From Alphaproteobacteria bacterium (GTDB taxonomy: Bacteria > Pseudomonadota > Alphaproteobacteria > UBA828): DNA of 32,880 bases. A program made the translations under genes and the position numbers. Numbering within the stretch: position 1 is the first letter of the stretch; each line of letters opens with the position of its first letter. The stretch spans positions 1 through 32,880 of the forward strand of contig JAJDUK010000097.1 in the NCBI GenBank assembly GCA_022826665.1. The letters run 5' to 3'. Positions 15,924 to 24,257 of this stretch are shown piece by piece. The notes below the pieces were generated by a model. That model had not been told where the DNA came from. It saw only the letters and a program-made list of their open reading frames with translations, and searched no databases.

Positions 15924-17528
15924 TTAGAGCTCGCCGCGGCTCATCTGTCGGGCGATGTAGCCCGCCTGGCGGATTGCCAGGGTGACGATGGTGAGCGTGG
16001 GATTGCCCGCCAGCGACGAGGTGAACTGGCTGCCGTCGGAGATAAAAAGGTTGGGGATCTCGTGGCTCCGGCCCCAGCGGTCGACCACGCCAGCGTCGGG
16101 ATCCTCGCTCATGCGGCAAGTGCCGAGATTGTGCGAGACCGGCAGCGGCGGCGAGCAGAAGACGCGGAGCGCGCCGGCCGCCTCCAACATGGCGATCCCG
16201 TTGCGGTAGGCGTGGCGCTTCATCGCCAGATCGTTGGGATGATCGTCGAGGTTGAGACGGGGGATCGGCAGCCCGTGCTGGTCCTTCTCACTGGGATGGA
16301 GCGTCACCCGGTTGGTGGCGATGGGCATGTCCTCGCCGTTCACGAACAGGCCCGCGACGCGCTCATAGGCCTCGATCCAGCTTGCGTAGTCGGCGCCCCA
16401 GCGCCCCGGACTCAGGAACGCCGCGTAGAACGGCAGGCCGAGGCCGATGGAGCCATAGTAGTAGCCGCCGGCAAAGCCGCGGGTGATATCGAGCCGGGCT
16501 TCGTCGCGAATGACGCCCGCGGCGACCAGGCCGCGGTACATGCGCACGGGTCTCGGAAATTCCCCGTACATGTAGGCGGTCACGTGTCGCATGTAGTGCT
16601 TGCCGAGCATGCCCGAGCCGTTGGCGAGCCCATCGGGCCACGCGCTTGACTCGGAGTTGAGCAGCAGCCGCGTGGTCTCGATCGAATTTGCAGCGACGCA
16701 GACCAGCCGCGCCTTCTGAAAATGGTGGTCTCCGAACGCGTCGGCGTAGAGGACGCCGCTGATGCGGCCGCGCTCGTCATGCTCGATGCGGAGCACCATG
16801 CAGCGGGTGCGAATCTCGCAACGCCCCGTGGCTTCGGCGCGCGGCAGCTCGGAGACGAAGGTGGACCACTTGCCGCCGGAGCGGCAGCCCTGAATGCAGA
16901 AGCCGATCTGGTCGCAAGCATTGCGGCCGTCGCGGGGCAGCGGGTTGACCGCCAGGTTATTGGGGCCGAAGTCTCGGTAGCCCATGCGCTTCGCGCCGAG
17001 GGACATGACCCGAACTGCGTTGGAGGACCGGTGAAACGGGATCCCGTTCCGCCCGGTGACGCCCATCTTGATCTCGGCCTCGCGGTAGAAGGGCTCCATC
17101 TCCTCATTGTCGAGTGGCCAGTCCTCCAAGGCGGCACCGTCCATGTCGCTGTACGTCGTGCGCACCTTGAACTCGTAGTCCTCGGGACGCGGACACATGG
17201 AAGTCCAGTGGAGAGTGGTGCCGCCCAGGGCCTTGCAGGTCCAGGTGGGTGCCGTCGGATAGTCACGGGCGACGGGCGCGCCGCCGGTGCAGTCGCGCTT
17301 GTCCTTCCAGGTGAGAAGGTCATTCATCGCCCACTCGTCGTTGACGAAGTCGCTCGTCTTGAAGCGCGGGCCGGCCTCCAGCAGAACCACGTCGATGCCG
17401 CGCCGGGTCAGCTCGTCGGCCATGGTGCCGCCGCCGGCGCCGGAGCCGATGATCACGACGACGCTGTCGTCGTCCAGGTCGTAAGTGACGGCAGGGATAT
17501 CGTCGTCGTCGCGGTGAGGCGCAATCAT
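15924..17528 (-). CDS. GMC-family FAD-dependent oxidoreductase
   Basis: A 534-residue flavoprotein of the glucose-methanol-choline type, in the branch of gluconate/sorbitol dehydrogenase large subunits. The FAD-binding Rossmann motif GSGAGGG is at 28-34 and LLEAGPRF follows. A cysteine-bearing block CDQIGFCIQGCRSGGKWS lies mid-protein. The C-terminal catalytic region has SHNLGTCRMSEDP and DGSQFTSSLAGNPTLTI, with the conserved His of HNLGTCRM and the Asn of NPTLT. I start it at the ATG at 17528, which overlaps the stop of the preceding gene as ATGA, rather than at 17636. No Tat signal is present, so it appears cytoplasmic. It should oxidise an alcohol or amino-alcohol; the partner subunit is encoded just upstream. 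Confidence 0.93.
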   Translation of the reverse strand: MIAPHRDDDDIPAVTYDLDDDSVVVIIGSGAGGGTMADELTRRGIDVVLLEAGPRFKTSDFVNDEWAMNDLLTWKDKRDCTGGAPVARDYPTAPTWTCKALGGTTLHWTSMCPRPEDYEFKVRTTYSDMDGAALEDWPLDNEEMEPFYREAEIKMGVTGRNGIPFHRSSNAVRVMSLGAKRMGYRDFGPNNLAVNPLPRDGRNACDQIGFCIQGCRSGGKWSTFVSELPRAEATGRCEIRTRCMVLRIEHDERGRISGVLYADAFGDHHFQKARLVCVAANSIETTRLLLNSESSAWPDGLANGSGMLGKHYMRHVTAYMYGEFPRPVRMYRGLVAAGVIRDEARLDITRGFAGGYYYGSIGLGLPFYAAFLSPGRWGADYASWIEAYERVAGLFVNGEDMPIATNRVTLHPSEKDQHGLPIPRLNLDDHPNDLAMKRHAYRNGIAMLEAAGALRVFCSPPLPVSHNLGTCRMSEDPDAGVVDRWGRSHEIPNLFISDGSQFTSSLAGNPTLTIVTLAIRQAGYIARQMSRGEL

Positions 17529-17956
17529 TCGTCCACCCTCACGTCCTCTTCGGAAATCCAGTCGATATCGTCGAAGCCGCGATCGATGTAGCCGCCGCGA
17601 TGGTGGGACGGCCCCTCGTAGCCGAAGTGGTGCCATACTGCCGGATTGGAATAGAGGTGGCGCGCCGTGGCCGCGCGCATGGTCTCGAAAAAGGGCGTGC
17701 GCTCGATCGCCTGGACCGCCGCGAGCCTCTCTCCCCCCGCGAGCGCGAGGAACGGACGGTCCGAGGCTCCATCCAGCGCCGCGACGCCCTCCGCCAGCAG
17801 CGTGCGTTGCGTGGAGTCCGACTCCCCGGCCACGATGTCGACCACCTGGCGATAGGGCGAGTCGTCCAGGAAGTCGTGGGGATAGAGCACGCGCGCCATC
17901 GCGGTCAGCGTCTCGGTCGCATGCGCATCGAGCGCGCGGTCAGGCGTCGATGCCAT
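17525..17956 (-). CDS. gluconate 2-dehydrogenase subunit 3-like protein
   Basis: A 143-residue protein beginning MASTPDRALDAHATETLTAM. The pattern TETLTAMARVLYPHDFLDDS followed by helical segments and the C-terminal WHHFGYEGPSHHRGGYIDRG matches the small subunit that accompanies GMC-type dehydrogenases. Unlike the periplasmic enzymes, it has no Tat or Sec signal. The gene overlaps the upstream Fe-S protein gene by 17 bp and the downstream GMC gene by 4 bp, strong evidence that they are made together. In known complexes this subunit stabilises or helps export the flavoprotein. Confidence 0.8.
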   Translation of the reverse strand: MASTPDRALDAHATETLTAMARVLYPHDFLDDSPYRQVVDIVAGESDSTQRTLLAEGVAALDGASDRPFLALAGGERLAAVQAIERTPFFETMRAATARHLYSNPAVWHHFGYEGPSHHRGGYIDRGFDDIDWISEEDVRVDE

Positions 17957-19289
17957 AGCTCTTGGCCAGCAATTCGATCGGGTGGTGGGCGCGCTTCGCG
18001 CGGGCGCGGCCCGCATCCAGGCGCTCCATCCCCTGCACGATGTGGTCGCCGGCAAGCGGACACTCGGAGGCGAGGTAAGCGCGGCCGCTTTCGGCCGCCT
18101 GCTGGATGACCGGCTCGCCGACCTTCATGCCGATCTCGAAGTTCCGCTTCATGACGCCCCAGGTGCCGCCGTGTCCGGCGCAACGCTGCATCATCAGCAC
18201 ATTGCTCTTCGGGATCATGCGCAGCATGACCGCGGCCTTGGCGCCGATATCTTGGGCCCTGGCGTGACAGGCCTGGTGGAGGGCGACATCGCCGTCGAGC
18301 GGTGCCAGCCCGTCGGCGAGCCCCTCGCTGCGAGCGATGCCCACGACGTACTCGGAGATATCGCTCGTGTGCTCCGCGAGGCGCGCCACCGCCGGATCGT
18401 CTGGCAGGCACTGGGGCCACGTCGTTTTCATCATCAGCGCGCAGGAGGGAACCGGCGCGATCACATCCCAGCCTCGGTCGATCCAAGGGATGAGCGCCTT
18501 GGCGACTCGCCGGGCGCGGCGGCAAACCTCCGCGATATCGCCGCGCTCCAATTGCGGCATCCCGCAGCATGTGTCGTAGACGATCTCGGTCTCGACGCCG
18601 TTCTTCGCGAGCACGCCCTGGGCTGCTCGGCCGATTCCCGGATTGTTGTACTCGACGAAACAGGTGGCGTAGAGCACGGCCTTGCGCCCGGCGGCCGGCG
18701 CGTTCGCGGCGACGGCTGGTGGGCGGGCGACGGCCTGCCGGCTGAAGCTCCGGGCATGGAAGCGTGGAAGTGCCGCATCGCGGTGAATGCCGGCGAACGC
18801 TTCCATGAGCGAGCGGGTCAGCCGGTTGCCCCGGCGCGCCGCCCAGTTGGCGAGCGGGGCGATGGCGCCGAACAGCCGGCCATTGCGGTCGGTCGAGCCC
18901 AACGCGCGCTCGAAGAGGCCCACCTTACCCTTGGAATGCGCCCGCTGGCGGATCATCAGCGCCGGGAAATCCACCGCGTGCACGTGCGGCGGCGCATAGG
19001 GGCAGACCGGATAGCACATGTCGCAGAGCGTGCAGGCCGCGCCCACGCTCTCGAAGTCGGCGCTCTTGACCGCCTCGACGCTGCCCGCGCTGTCGATCAG
19101 ATCGAAGAGTCGCGGAAAACTCTCGCAGAGATCCTCGCAGCGGCGGCATGTGTGACAGACGCTCGCGACGCGGCGCAGCTCGTCGTCGAGCGCGCCGGCG
19201 TCCAGGAATTCGGGCGCCTCCCAGTCTATGGGTGGCCGTGGCGCCGGACGATCCTCCCCCAGCGCGGCCTGCGTGCCGCTCTCAGCCAA
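17940..19289 (-). CDS. GlpC-like (Fe-S)-binding oxidoreductase subunit
   Basis: A 449-residue protein with two N-terminal [4Fe-4S] motifs, C-H-T-C-x-x-C-x-x-x-C (Cys45, 48, 51, 55) and C-T-L-C-x-x-C-x-x-x-C (Cys86, 89, 92, 96), and two C-terminal cysteine-rich CCG-type repeats. The first repeat ends YDTCCGMPQLERGD; the second has LHQACHARAQ and QRCAGHGGTWGV, where the usual Cys-Cys pair is reduced to one Cys, as I recall for the GlpC branch. Such proteins pass electrons from a flavoprotein to quinone. I place the start at the TTG at 19289, overlapping the aminotransferase stop by 8 bp; the open frame runs up to 19367 but that would overlap much more. It links the aminotransferase to the GMC dehydrogenase in one operon. 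Confidence 0.87.
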   Translation of the reverse strand: MAESGTQAALGEDRPAPRPPIDWEAPEFLDAGALDDELRRVASVCHTCRRCEDLCESFPRLFDLIDSAGSVEAVKSADFESVGAACTLCDMCYPVCPYAPPHVHAVDFPALMIRQRAHSKGKVGLFERALGSTDRNGRLFGAIAPLANWAARRGNRLTRSLMEAFAGIHRDAALPRFHARSFSRQAVARPPAVAANAPAAGRKAVLYATCFVEYNNPGIGRAAQGVLAKNGVETEIVYDTCCGMPQLERGDIAEVCRRARRVAKALIPWIDRGWDVIAPVPSCALMMKTTWPQCLPDDPAVARLAEHTSDISEYVVGIARSEGLADGLAPLDGDVALHQACHARAQDIGAKAAVMLRMIPKSNVLMMQRCAGHGGTWGVMKRNFEIGMKVGEPVIQQAAESGRAYLASECPLAGDHIVQGMERLDAGRARAKRAHHPIELLAKSYGIDA

Positions 19290-20628
19290 GGACCGCCCGC
19301 GTCGACTCGGCGGTGATCTCGACCATCTGATCGATGGTCTCGTCGTCGATGATGATCGGCGGCGCAACCATGAAAACGTCCGGCCGGGAGCGGCTGAAGA
19401 GCCCGCGCGCCACCGCCTCGGCGTTGATCTTGGCGGCGATGCCGTCGGCGGGATCGAAGCTCTCCTTGGTCGCCCGATCCTTCACGTACTCCACGGCGCA
19501 CATGAGCCCGAGTCCCCGGATGTCGCCGACGTTGGGATGATCGGCGAGCGCGTCCTTCAGGCCGACCAGCAGGCGCTTGCCCTTCGCCGCGGCCTGGCCC
19601 GGGAAATCCTCCCGCTCGATCAGGTCCATCATGGCGCAGCCGATGGCACATCCGGTGGGATGTGCGCTGTAGGTGTAAGCGTGCATCCAGGGCTTGCCGC
19701 TCTCGTGCATCGTGTTGGCGATCTCGTCGCTGATCCCGATGCCGCCGAGGGAGAAGTAGCCTGAGGTAATGGCCTTGGCGTACTGGATCATGTCGGGCTC
19801 GACGTCCCAGTGCTGCAGGCCGAACATCTTGCCGGTGCGGCCGAACCCGGTAATCACCTCGTCCGAGACCATCAGCACGTCGTACTTGGTGCAAATCTCG
19901 CGGATGCGCGGGAAGTAGTCGGGCTGGGGCGGGATCACGCCGCCGCCGCCCTGCACCGGCTCGGCAATGAACATCGCCACCGTCTCCGGCCCTTCGGCGA
20001 GGATGGCCTTCTCCAGTTCGTCCGCTGCGGCGATGCCCTGGCTCTCCGCGCCCTCCGGCGCCTCGTAGCGATAGGGATAGGGACTCGGGATATGGACGAA
20101 GCCCGGCATGCGCGGCTCGAACATCGGCCAGTAGATGCTCATGCCCGTCGCGCACATGGCCGCGAGCGTAACGCCGTGGTAGCCCCAGATGCGGGAGATG
20201 ACCTTGGTCTTCTCCGGCTGGCCCTTCAGCTTCCAGTAGTAACGGGCCATCTTGATGTTGCTATCGGTCGCCTCACCGCCGCCCGACGTGAAGAAGAAGT
20301 GGTTGATATTCGGGTAGGTGATCCGGGCGAGCTTTTCGGCGAGCTCGATGGCGCGCGGGTTGGTGCTGCCGGAATAGCCGGACGCATAGGCCATCTCGGC
20401 GAGCTGCTTGCTTCCAGCCTCGACCAGCTCGCGGCAGCCGTTGCCGGCGGTGTTGTTCCAGAGGCCGGAGAGACCGTCGATGTAACGATCCCCGTTCGCA
20501 TCGACGAGGAAGGCCCCTTCCCCGCCGACCCAGACCTTGCCGGTGGCATGGACGGCATGGCTGTGCAGCGGATGGAGCAGGTGCGCGTTGTCTCGATCGA
20601 GCAGCGCAGCTTCGGCATCGTTGGACAT
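19282..20628 (-). CDS. class III pyridoxal-phosphate aminotransferase
   Basis: A 448-residue class III (omega) aminotransferase. It has the phosphate-binding SGGGEATDS (115-123), the cofactor-ring aspartate in SDEVITGFG (Asp256), and the Schiff-base lysine in YAKAITSGY (Lys285). The N-terminal LHPLHSHAV and GLSGLWNNTAG are typical of the putrescine, beta-alanine:pyruvate or taurine:pyruvate aminotransferase group. An AGGGAGGAAC ribosome binding site precedes the ATG at 20628. It is the first gene of the five-gene operon and would remove or add an amino group on a terminal amine, giving an aldehyde or ketone. The exact substrate is unknown; the nearby amidase of the carbamoylputrescine type hints at diamines. 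Confidence 0.93.
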   Translation of the reverse strand: MSNDAEAALLDRDNAHLLHPLHSHAVHATGKVWVGGEGAFLVDANGDRYIDGLSGLWNNTAGNGCRELVEAGSKQLAEMAYASGYSGSTNPRAIELAEKLARITYPNINHFFFTSGGGEATDSNIKMARYYWKLKGQPEKTKVISRIWGYHGVTLAAMCATGMSIYWPMFEPRMPGFVHIPSPYPYRYEAPEGAESQGIAAADELEKAILAEGPETVAMFIAEPVQGGGGVIPPQPDYFPRIREICTKYDVLMVSDEVITGFGRTGKMFGLQHWDVEPDMIQYAKAITSGYFSLGGIGISDEIANTMHESGKPWMHAYTYSAHPTGCAIGCAMMDLIEREDFPGQAAAKGKRLLVGLKDALADHPNVGDIRGLGLMCAVEYVKDRATKESFDPADGIAAKINAEAVARGLFSRSRPDVFMVAPPIIIDDETIDQMVEITAESTRAVLG

Positions 20629-20849
20629 CTCGGTCGTTCCTCCCTGTTGCGACCGCGCGTGCGCCCGCCCGGCCAGTCCTCCGTTGCCAGTGTGGCCGGC
20701 AGGGCGGGTTCGATCAAGTGACGCCAGACTGGGAGCAGCGGCGTTCGCGCCGGCGCAAAGCAGTTAACATGTCCTCCCGAATAGGCGAAAAGGGTGCGCA
20801 TTATGAGGGCCGATACGTGGCCCTGCGGGCACCGCGACACGTTTGGCCG

Positions 20850-21296
20850 ATGAACGAATCCGTGAGCGACGGCGCACTCGAACTCTCGCTGGTCAACGAC
20901 CTGCGGGAAATCGGTGCCGCGGCCGAGAAGATCGACGCGTTCTGCGAGGCGCGGAGTCTGTCGCCGCAGATTGCCTATGCGGTCAATCTCTCGATCGACG
21001 AGATCCTGACCAACACCATCAGCTACGGCTACGACGACGAGGAAGAGCACCGCATCGACCTCACACTGCGCCAGGAAGGCGACACGCTGGTCGTGGTGAT
21101 CGTCGACGATGGCAGGGCCTTCGACTCATCGCTGGAGCGCGAACCCAACGTCGACGCGACGCTCGAAGAGCGCGCTCTCGGCGGGCTCGGCCTCTTTCTC
21201 GTGCAGCAGATGATGGACGACGTGGACTACCAGCGCCGGGATACGCTCAACGTCATCACGTTGAGGAAGAGCACGTCCGGGCAGGACGAGGAATAG
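20850..21296 (+). CDS. RsbW-like anti-sigma regulatory kinase
   Basis: A 148-residue ATP-binding protein of the serine-kinase anti-sigma family. Conserved boxes are AVNLSIDEILTNTISYGY (N-box with the magnesium-binding Asn), VIVDDGRAFD (G1) and ALGGLGLFLVQQMMDDVDY (G2). The frame is open from 20718, with ATGs at 20769 and 20850; the family usually begins just before the ELSLVNDLREI strand, favouring 20850. It is transcribed divergently from the aminotransferase operon. Proteins of this type bind sigma factors or phosphorylate anti-anti-sigma proteins, but no sigma factor, STAS protein or phosphatase is encoded nearby, so its partners lie elsewhere. Confidence 0.85.
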   Translation: MNESVSDGALELSLVNDLREIGAAAEKIDAFCEARSLSPQIAYAVNLSIDEILTNTISYGYDDEEEHRIDLTLRQEGDTLVVVIVDDGRAFDSSLEREPNVDATLEERALGGLGLFLVQQMMDDVDYQRRDTLNVITLRKSTSGQDEE

Positions 21297-21358
21297 TCGA
21301 ATCGATCAGGTTGGCCGCTCGGGTGTCCCGGCTTACCGGGAGCGCACCGAGACGGGTC

Positions 21359-23173
21359 TCACGGTGCCGGCTTGGCGCGGGCCGTGCGTTCGCGTGCAGT
21401 AGCGGCAGCGTCGAGCGCGAGCCTTTCGGTGAGCACCACACCGTAGTCGCGCCGCGCGGCCTCGTTGCCGATGTGACCGTCGACAACGTCCGCCGCCACC
21501 TGCTCGGCCAGCCTCAGCAGCGGATCGCCGTAGCCGCCGCCGCAACCCGAAGTGACGATCACCCGGTCGCCGGCTGCCGCCTTCATGTGCGCGAGCTTGG
21601 AGGGCAGCGCCTGCTCTGAGCCGTCGGCGCGAACGAGGGTGATGCTGTTTGCTCGGCCTTCGGCACCGCCGTCATGTCCCCAGGGCGGGAAGCGCTGGCC
21701 TTCGCCCTCGATCGAGAAACCTGCATCGTCGAGCAATTCGGTCTCGCGGATCGGCCCGATCCCGCCGCGCCACCGCCCCGCCGCGCAGCCTTCGTCGCGC
21801 AGCTCGTAGCGGTGGATACGCAGCGGGAAGTGGGACTCGACGTCCTCGATGGGGTTGTTCCGCGTGTTGGTGAAGAGGATGTCCACCGCGTCCATGCCAT
21901 CCTTGCCCGCGCGCCCGCCGTAGGCGCCCTCGTAGATCTCCATGTGGACCCAGTGGCTCTCCCCGCGCAGCCCGCTGTAGGCGACGACGTTGAGGTTGCC
22001 GACACCGGCCGAGACCTGGCCTGGCACGGCCTGGGCGAGCGCCTTCATGATCGTGTCGGCACATTGAATTCCAGGGCAGGCGCGTGAGATCGTGGGCGCC
22101 GGGAAGATGGGGTTCACCAGGGTCCCCCTGGGCGCGACGATGCGGATCGGCCGGGTCAACCCGGCGTTGAGCGGCACGCGGCCGTGCACGGCGGAGTCCA
22201 GCAGGATGGAGCGGAGCGTCATCCAGACTGCGCAATCGACCGTCCCGTGGAGCGGCATGTTGATGGGTCGGTCGTCCACCTGCTTGGACGTGCCGGTGAA
22301 GTCGACGGTGATGTCGCTGCCTGCGACGGTGACGGTGACCGCGATGGGGAGCTCGCGGCGCGCCGGGTCGTCGTCGTCCAGGAAGCCATCGATGGCGCCT
22401 TGCGCCTGGTAGCGGCCGTCCGGGAGCGCCGCGATGGCTTGCCGCATCATGCGCTCGGAATAGTCCATGAGCGCGTCGCAGGCCGCCTGCACCGTCTCCA
22501 GACCGTGGCGCTCGATCAGGCCGAGAAACGCCTCGGCGCCGATCCGGGCGGCGGCGATCTGCGCCTCCATGTCGCCCAGCACCAGGTGGGAGGCGCGGAT
22601 ATTGTCGCCCAGCACCGCCCAGAGCGTCGTGTTCCGGACCCCCTTGTCGTATATCTTGAGGCCCTTGAGCTGAATGCCCTCGGCGTAGGCGTCGACCGCA
22701 TCGACAATGCCAGCGCTGCCCGGTGTGTGGGCGCCGATATCGACGTGGTGGGCGGCGGTCCCGGTGAAGCCCACCAGCACGCCCTCGTGGAACACGGGAA
22801 CGCAGAACGCTACGTCGGGCACATGGCTGGCACCGCCGTAGGCGTCGTTGTGGATGTAGACATCGCCCGGCTCGATGGCCTCGCCGCGCCGTTCCAGCGC
22901 CGCACGGATGCCCCGCACGTAGCCCGGCAACGGACCCGACTGGAGCGGCGTGCTCTGCGGCGTCTCGGCGATCTGGTTGCCGGCCGCGTCCAGCACGGCG
23001 GCGCCGAAATCCTCGGACTCCCGGATCAGGCTCGAATGCGACATGCGCATCAGCTTGAAGCCCATCTCGACGGCGATGGTCTCCAACGCGCCGTAGATCA
23101 CATTCGCGGTGACCGGATCGATGCTGGTTGCGGCCCGACTCACGCTCTCTCCCTGCCGTTTGGGCTTGGCCAT
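21359..23173 (-). CDS. hydantoinase B / oxoprolinase family protein
   Basis: A 604-residue protein with the usual length and pattern of the HyuB half of ATP-dependent hydantoinases and N-methylhydantoinases. It opens DPVTANVIYGALETIAVEMG and SHSSLIRESEDFGAAVLDA, continues with VYIHNDAYGGASHVPDV and AAHHVDIGAHTPGS, and ends near GGGYGDPLLR. These are family hallmarks that shape the metal site. The HyuA partner is normally next door; it is absent here. Nitrogen-ring opening of hydantoin-like or 5-oxoproline-like compounds is likely if a distant A subunit exists. It faces the nitrilase gene divergently, suggesting joint control from the 85-bp gap. Confidence 0.9.
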   Translation of the reverse strand: MAKPKRQGESVSRAATSIDPVTANVIYGALETIAVEMGFKLMRMSHSSLIRESEDFGAAVLDAAGNQIAETPQSTPLQSGPLPGYVRGIRAALERRGEAIEPGDVYIHNDAYGGASHVPDVAFCVPVFHEGVLVGFTGTAAHHVDIGAHTPGSAGIVDAVDAYAEGIQLKGLKIYDKGVRNTTLWAVLGDNIRASHLVLGDMEAQIAAARIGAEAFLGLIERHGLETVQAACDALMDYSERMMRQAIAALPDGRYQAQGAIDGFLDDDDPARRELPIAVTVTVAGSDITVDFTGTSKQVDDRPINMPLHGTVDCAVWMTLRSILLDSAVHGRVPLNAGLTRPIRIVAPRGTLVNPIFPAPTISRACPGIQCADTIMKALAQAVPGQVSAGVGNLNVVAYSGLRGESHWVHMEIYEGAYGGRAGKDGMDAVDILFTNTRNNPIEDVESHFPLRIHRYELRDEGCAAGRWRGGIGPIRETELLDDAGFSIEGEGQRFPPWGHDGGAEGRANSITLVRADGSEQALPSKLAHMKAAAGDRVIVTSGCGGGYGDPLLRLAEQVAADVVDGHIGNEAARRDYGVVLTERLALDAAATARERTARAKPAP

Positions 23174-23258
23174 GCTCTGCCACGCGCATCATAGCCGCTG
23201 ACCGCGCCGGGCCTAACTGCTAGCCTCCGATGAAACACTCCGGCGGGAGAAGTGGCCC

Positions 23259-24101
23259 ATGAGCCTCGGCGATCAGATCACGCTCAGCCTGGTGCAGATG
23301 AACAGCGGGCCGGATCGCGACGCGAACATCGCGCGGGCCGCCGCCCATATCGACCGCGCGGTCGAAACCGAGCAGCCCGACCTGGTGGTGATCCCAGAGT
23401 TCTTCAATCACCCCTACGTCTTCAACGAGCGCGACCACGAACACTTGAAACGGGCGGAGCCCGAGACGGGGCCGAGCATCACCGCGATGCGGGCGAAGGC
23501 GGCCGAGCACAAGGTCCACCTGATTGCGACGCTCTACGAGGAGGAGGCCGCGGGCCTTTATTACGACACGGCCTTCGTCATCGACCCCGCAGGCGACATC
23601 GTCGGCAAGTACCGCAAGGTGATGCCGGGGCTCTATCTCAGCCTCGAGCGCATGTACTTCCGCTTTGGCTCGCGTTTCTCGGTCTTCAAAGTCGGCGCGT
23701 GGAAGATCGGCATCATCATCTGCTACGACACGTTCTTTCCCGAACACGCGCGCTGCTCGGCGGTCAACGGTGCCGAGCTGATCGTGGTGCCCTTCGCCGC
23801 CCCGCGCGTCGGTCCCTGGCGTGAGATGATGATTACGAGGGCCTGGGAGAACGCGGTCTACTTCGCGCCCTGCAACAAGGTCGGGCCCGAGAGCGGCTGG
23901 CAATTCGGCGGCGAAAGCATGGTGGTCGATCCCGAGGGTCAGGTGCTGGCCTGCGCCGGCAACGAGGGCGACGAGATCATCACGGCAACGCTCGACCGCC
24001 GCCGCGTCTTCGAGGTGCGCCAGAAGAAGCCCTTCTTTAGGGACCGCCGGCCGGACCTCTACGGCGCCCTCTGCGCGCAAACCGAGGACATCCACGGCTG
24101 A
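23259..24101 (+). CDS. carbon-nitrogen hydrolase, N-carbamoylputrescine amidase-like
   Basis: A 280-residue nitrilase-superfamily enzyme. The catalytic triad is visible: Glu47 in VIPEFFN, Lys120 in GKYRKVM, and Cys155 in IIICYDTFFPEH. The FFNHPYVF segment after the glutamate fits the N-carbamoylputrescine/N-carbamyl-amino-acid amidase branch better than true nitrilases. The product would be an amine plus CO2 and ammonia. The start at 23259 follows a GCGGGAG stretch. It is divergent from the HyuB gene, and hydantoinase followed by carbamoylase is a classical sequence of steps, so the two may act in one pathway. The precise substrate is inferred, not proven. Confidence 0.9.
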   Translation: MSLGDQITLSLVQMNSGPDRDANIARAAAHIDRAVETEQPDLVVIPEFFNHPYVFNERDHEHLKRAEPETGPSITAMRAKAAEHKVHLIATLYEEEAAGLYYDTAFVIDPAGDIVGKYRKVMPGLYLSLERMYFRFGSRFSVFKVGAWKIGIIICYDTFFPEHARCSAVNGAELIVVPFAAPRVGPWREMMITRAWENAVYFAPCNKVGPESGWQFGGESMVVDPEGQVLACAGNEGDEIITATLDRRRVFEVRQKKPFFRDRRPDLYGALCAQTEDIHG

Positions 24102-24257
24102 CCCGCGCGGCCGGCCCGCCAAATCCATGTCGAAATCGTCTTGCGGGCGTAATACCGTTATAACCCGAGCGTGCAGGACGAGCCCGGAGAGGCCGCCTGC
24201 GGCGCAAGAGGGAGCGTCCCCGTAATCGAGCAGGGATGGTCCTCGACGGGGAGGGAG

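Noticed and set aside
24141-24164. Promoter-like TTGCGG and TATAAC before the phosphotransferase gene
   Set aside because: Spacing is only 12 bp, too short for a normal sigma-70 promoter.
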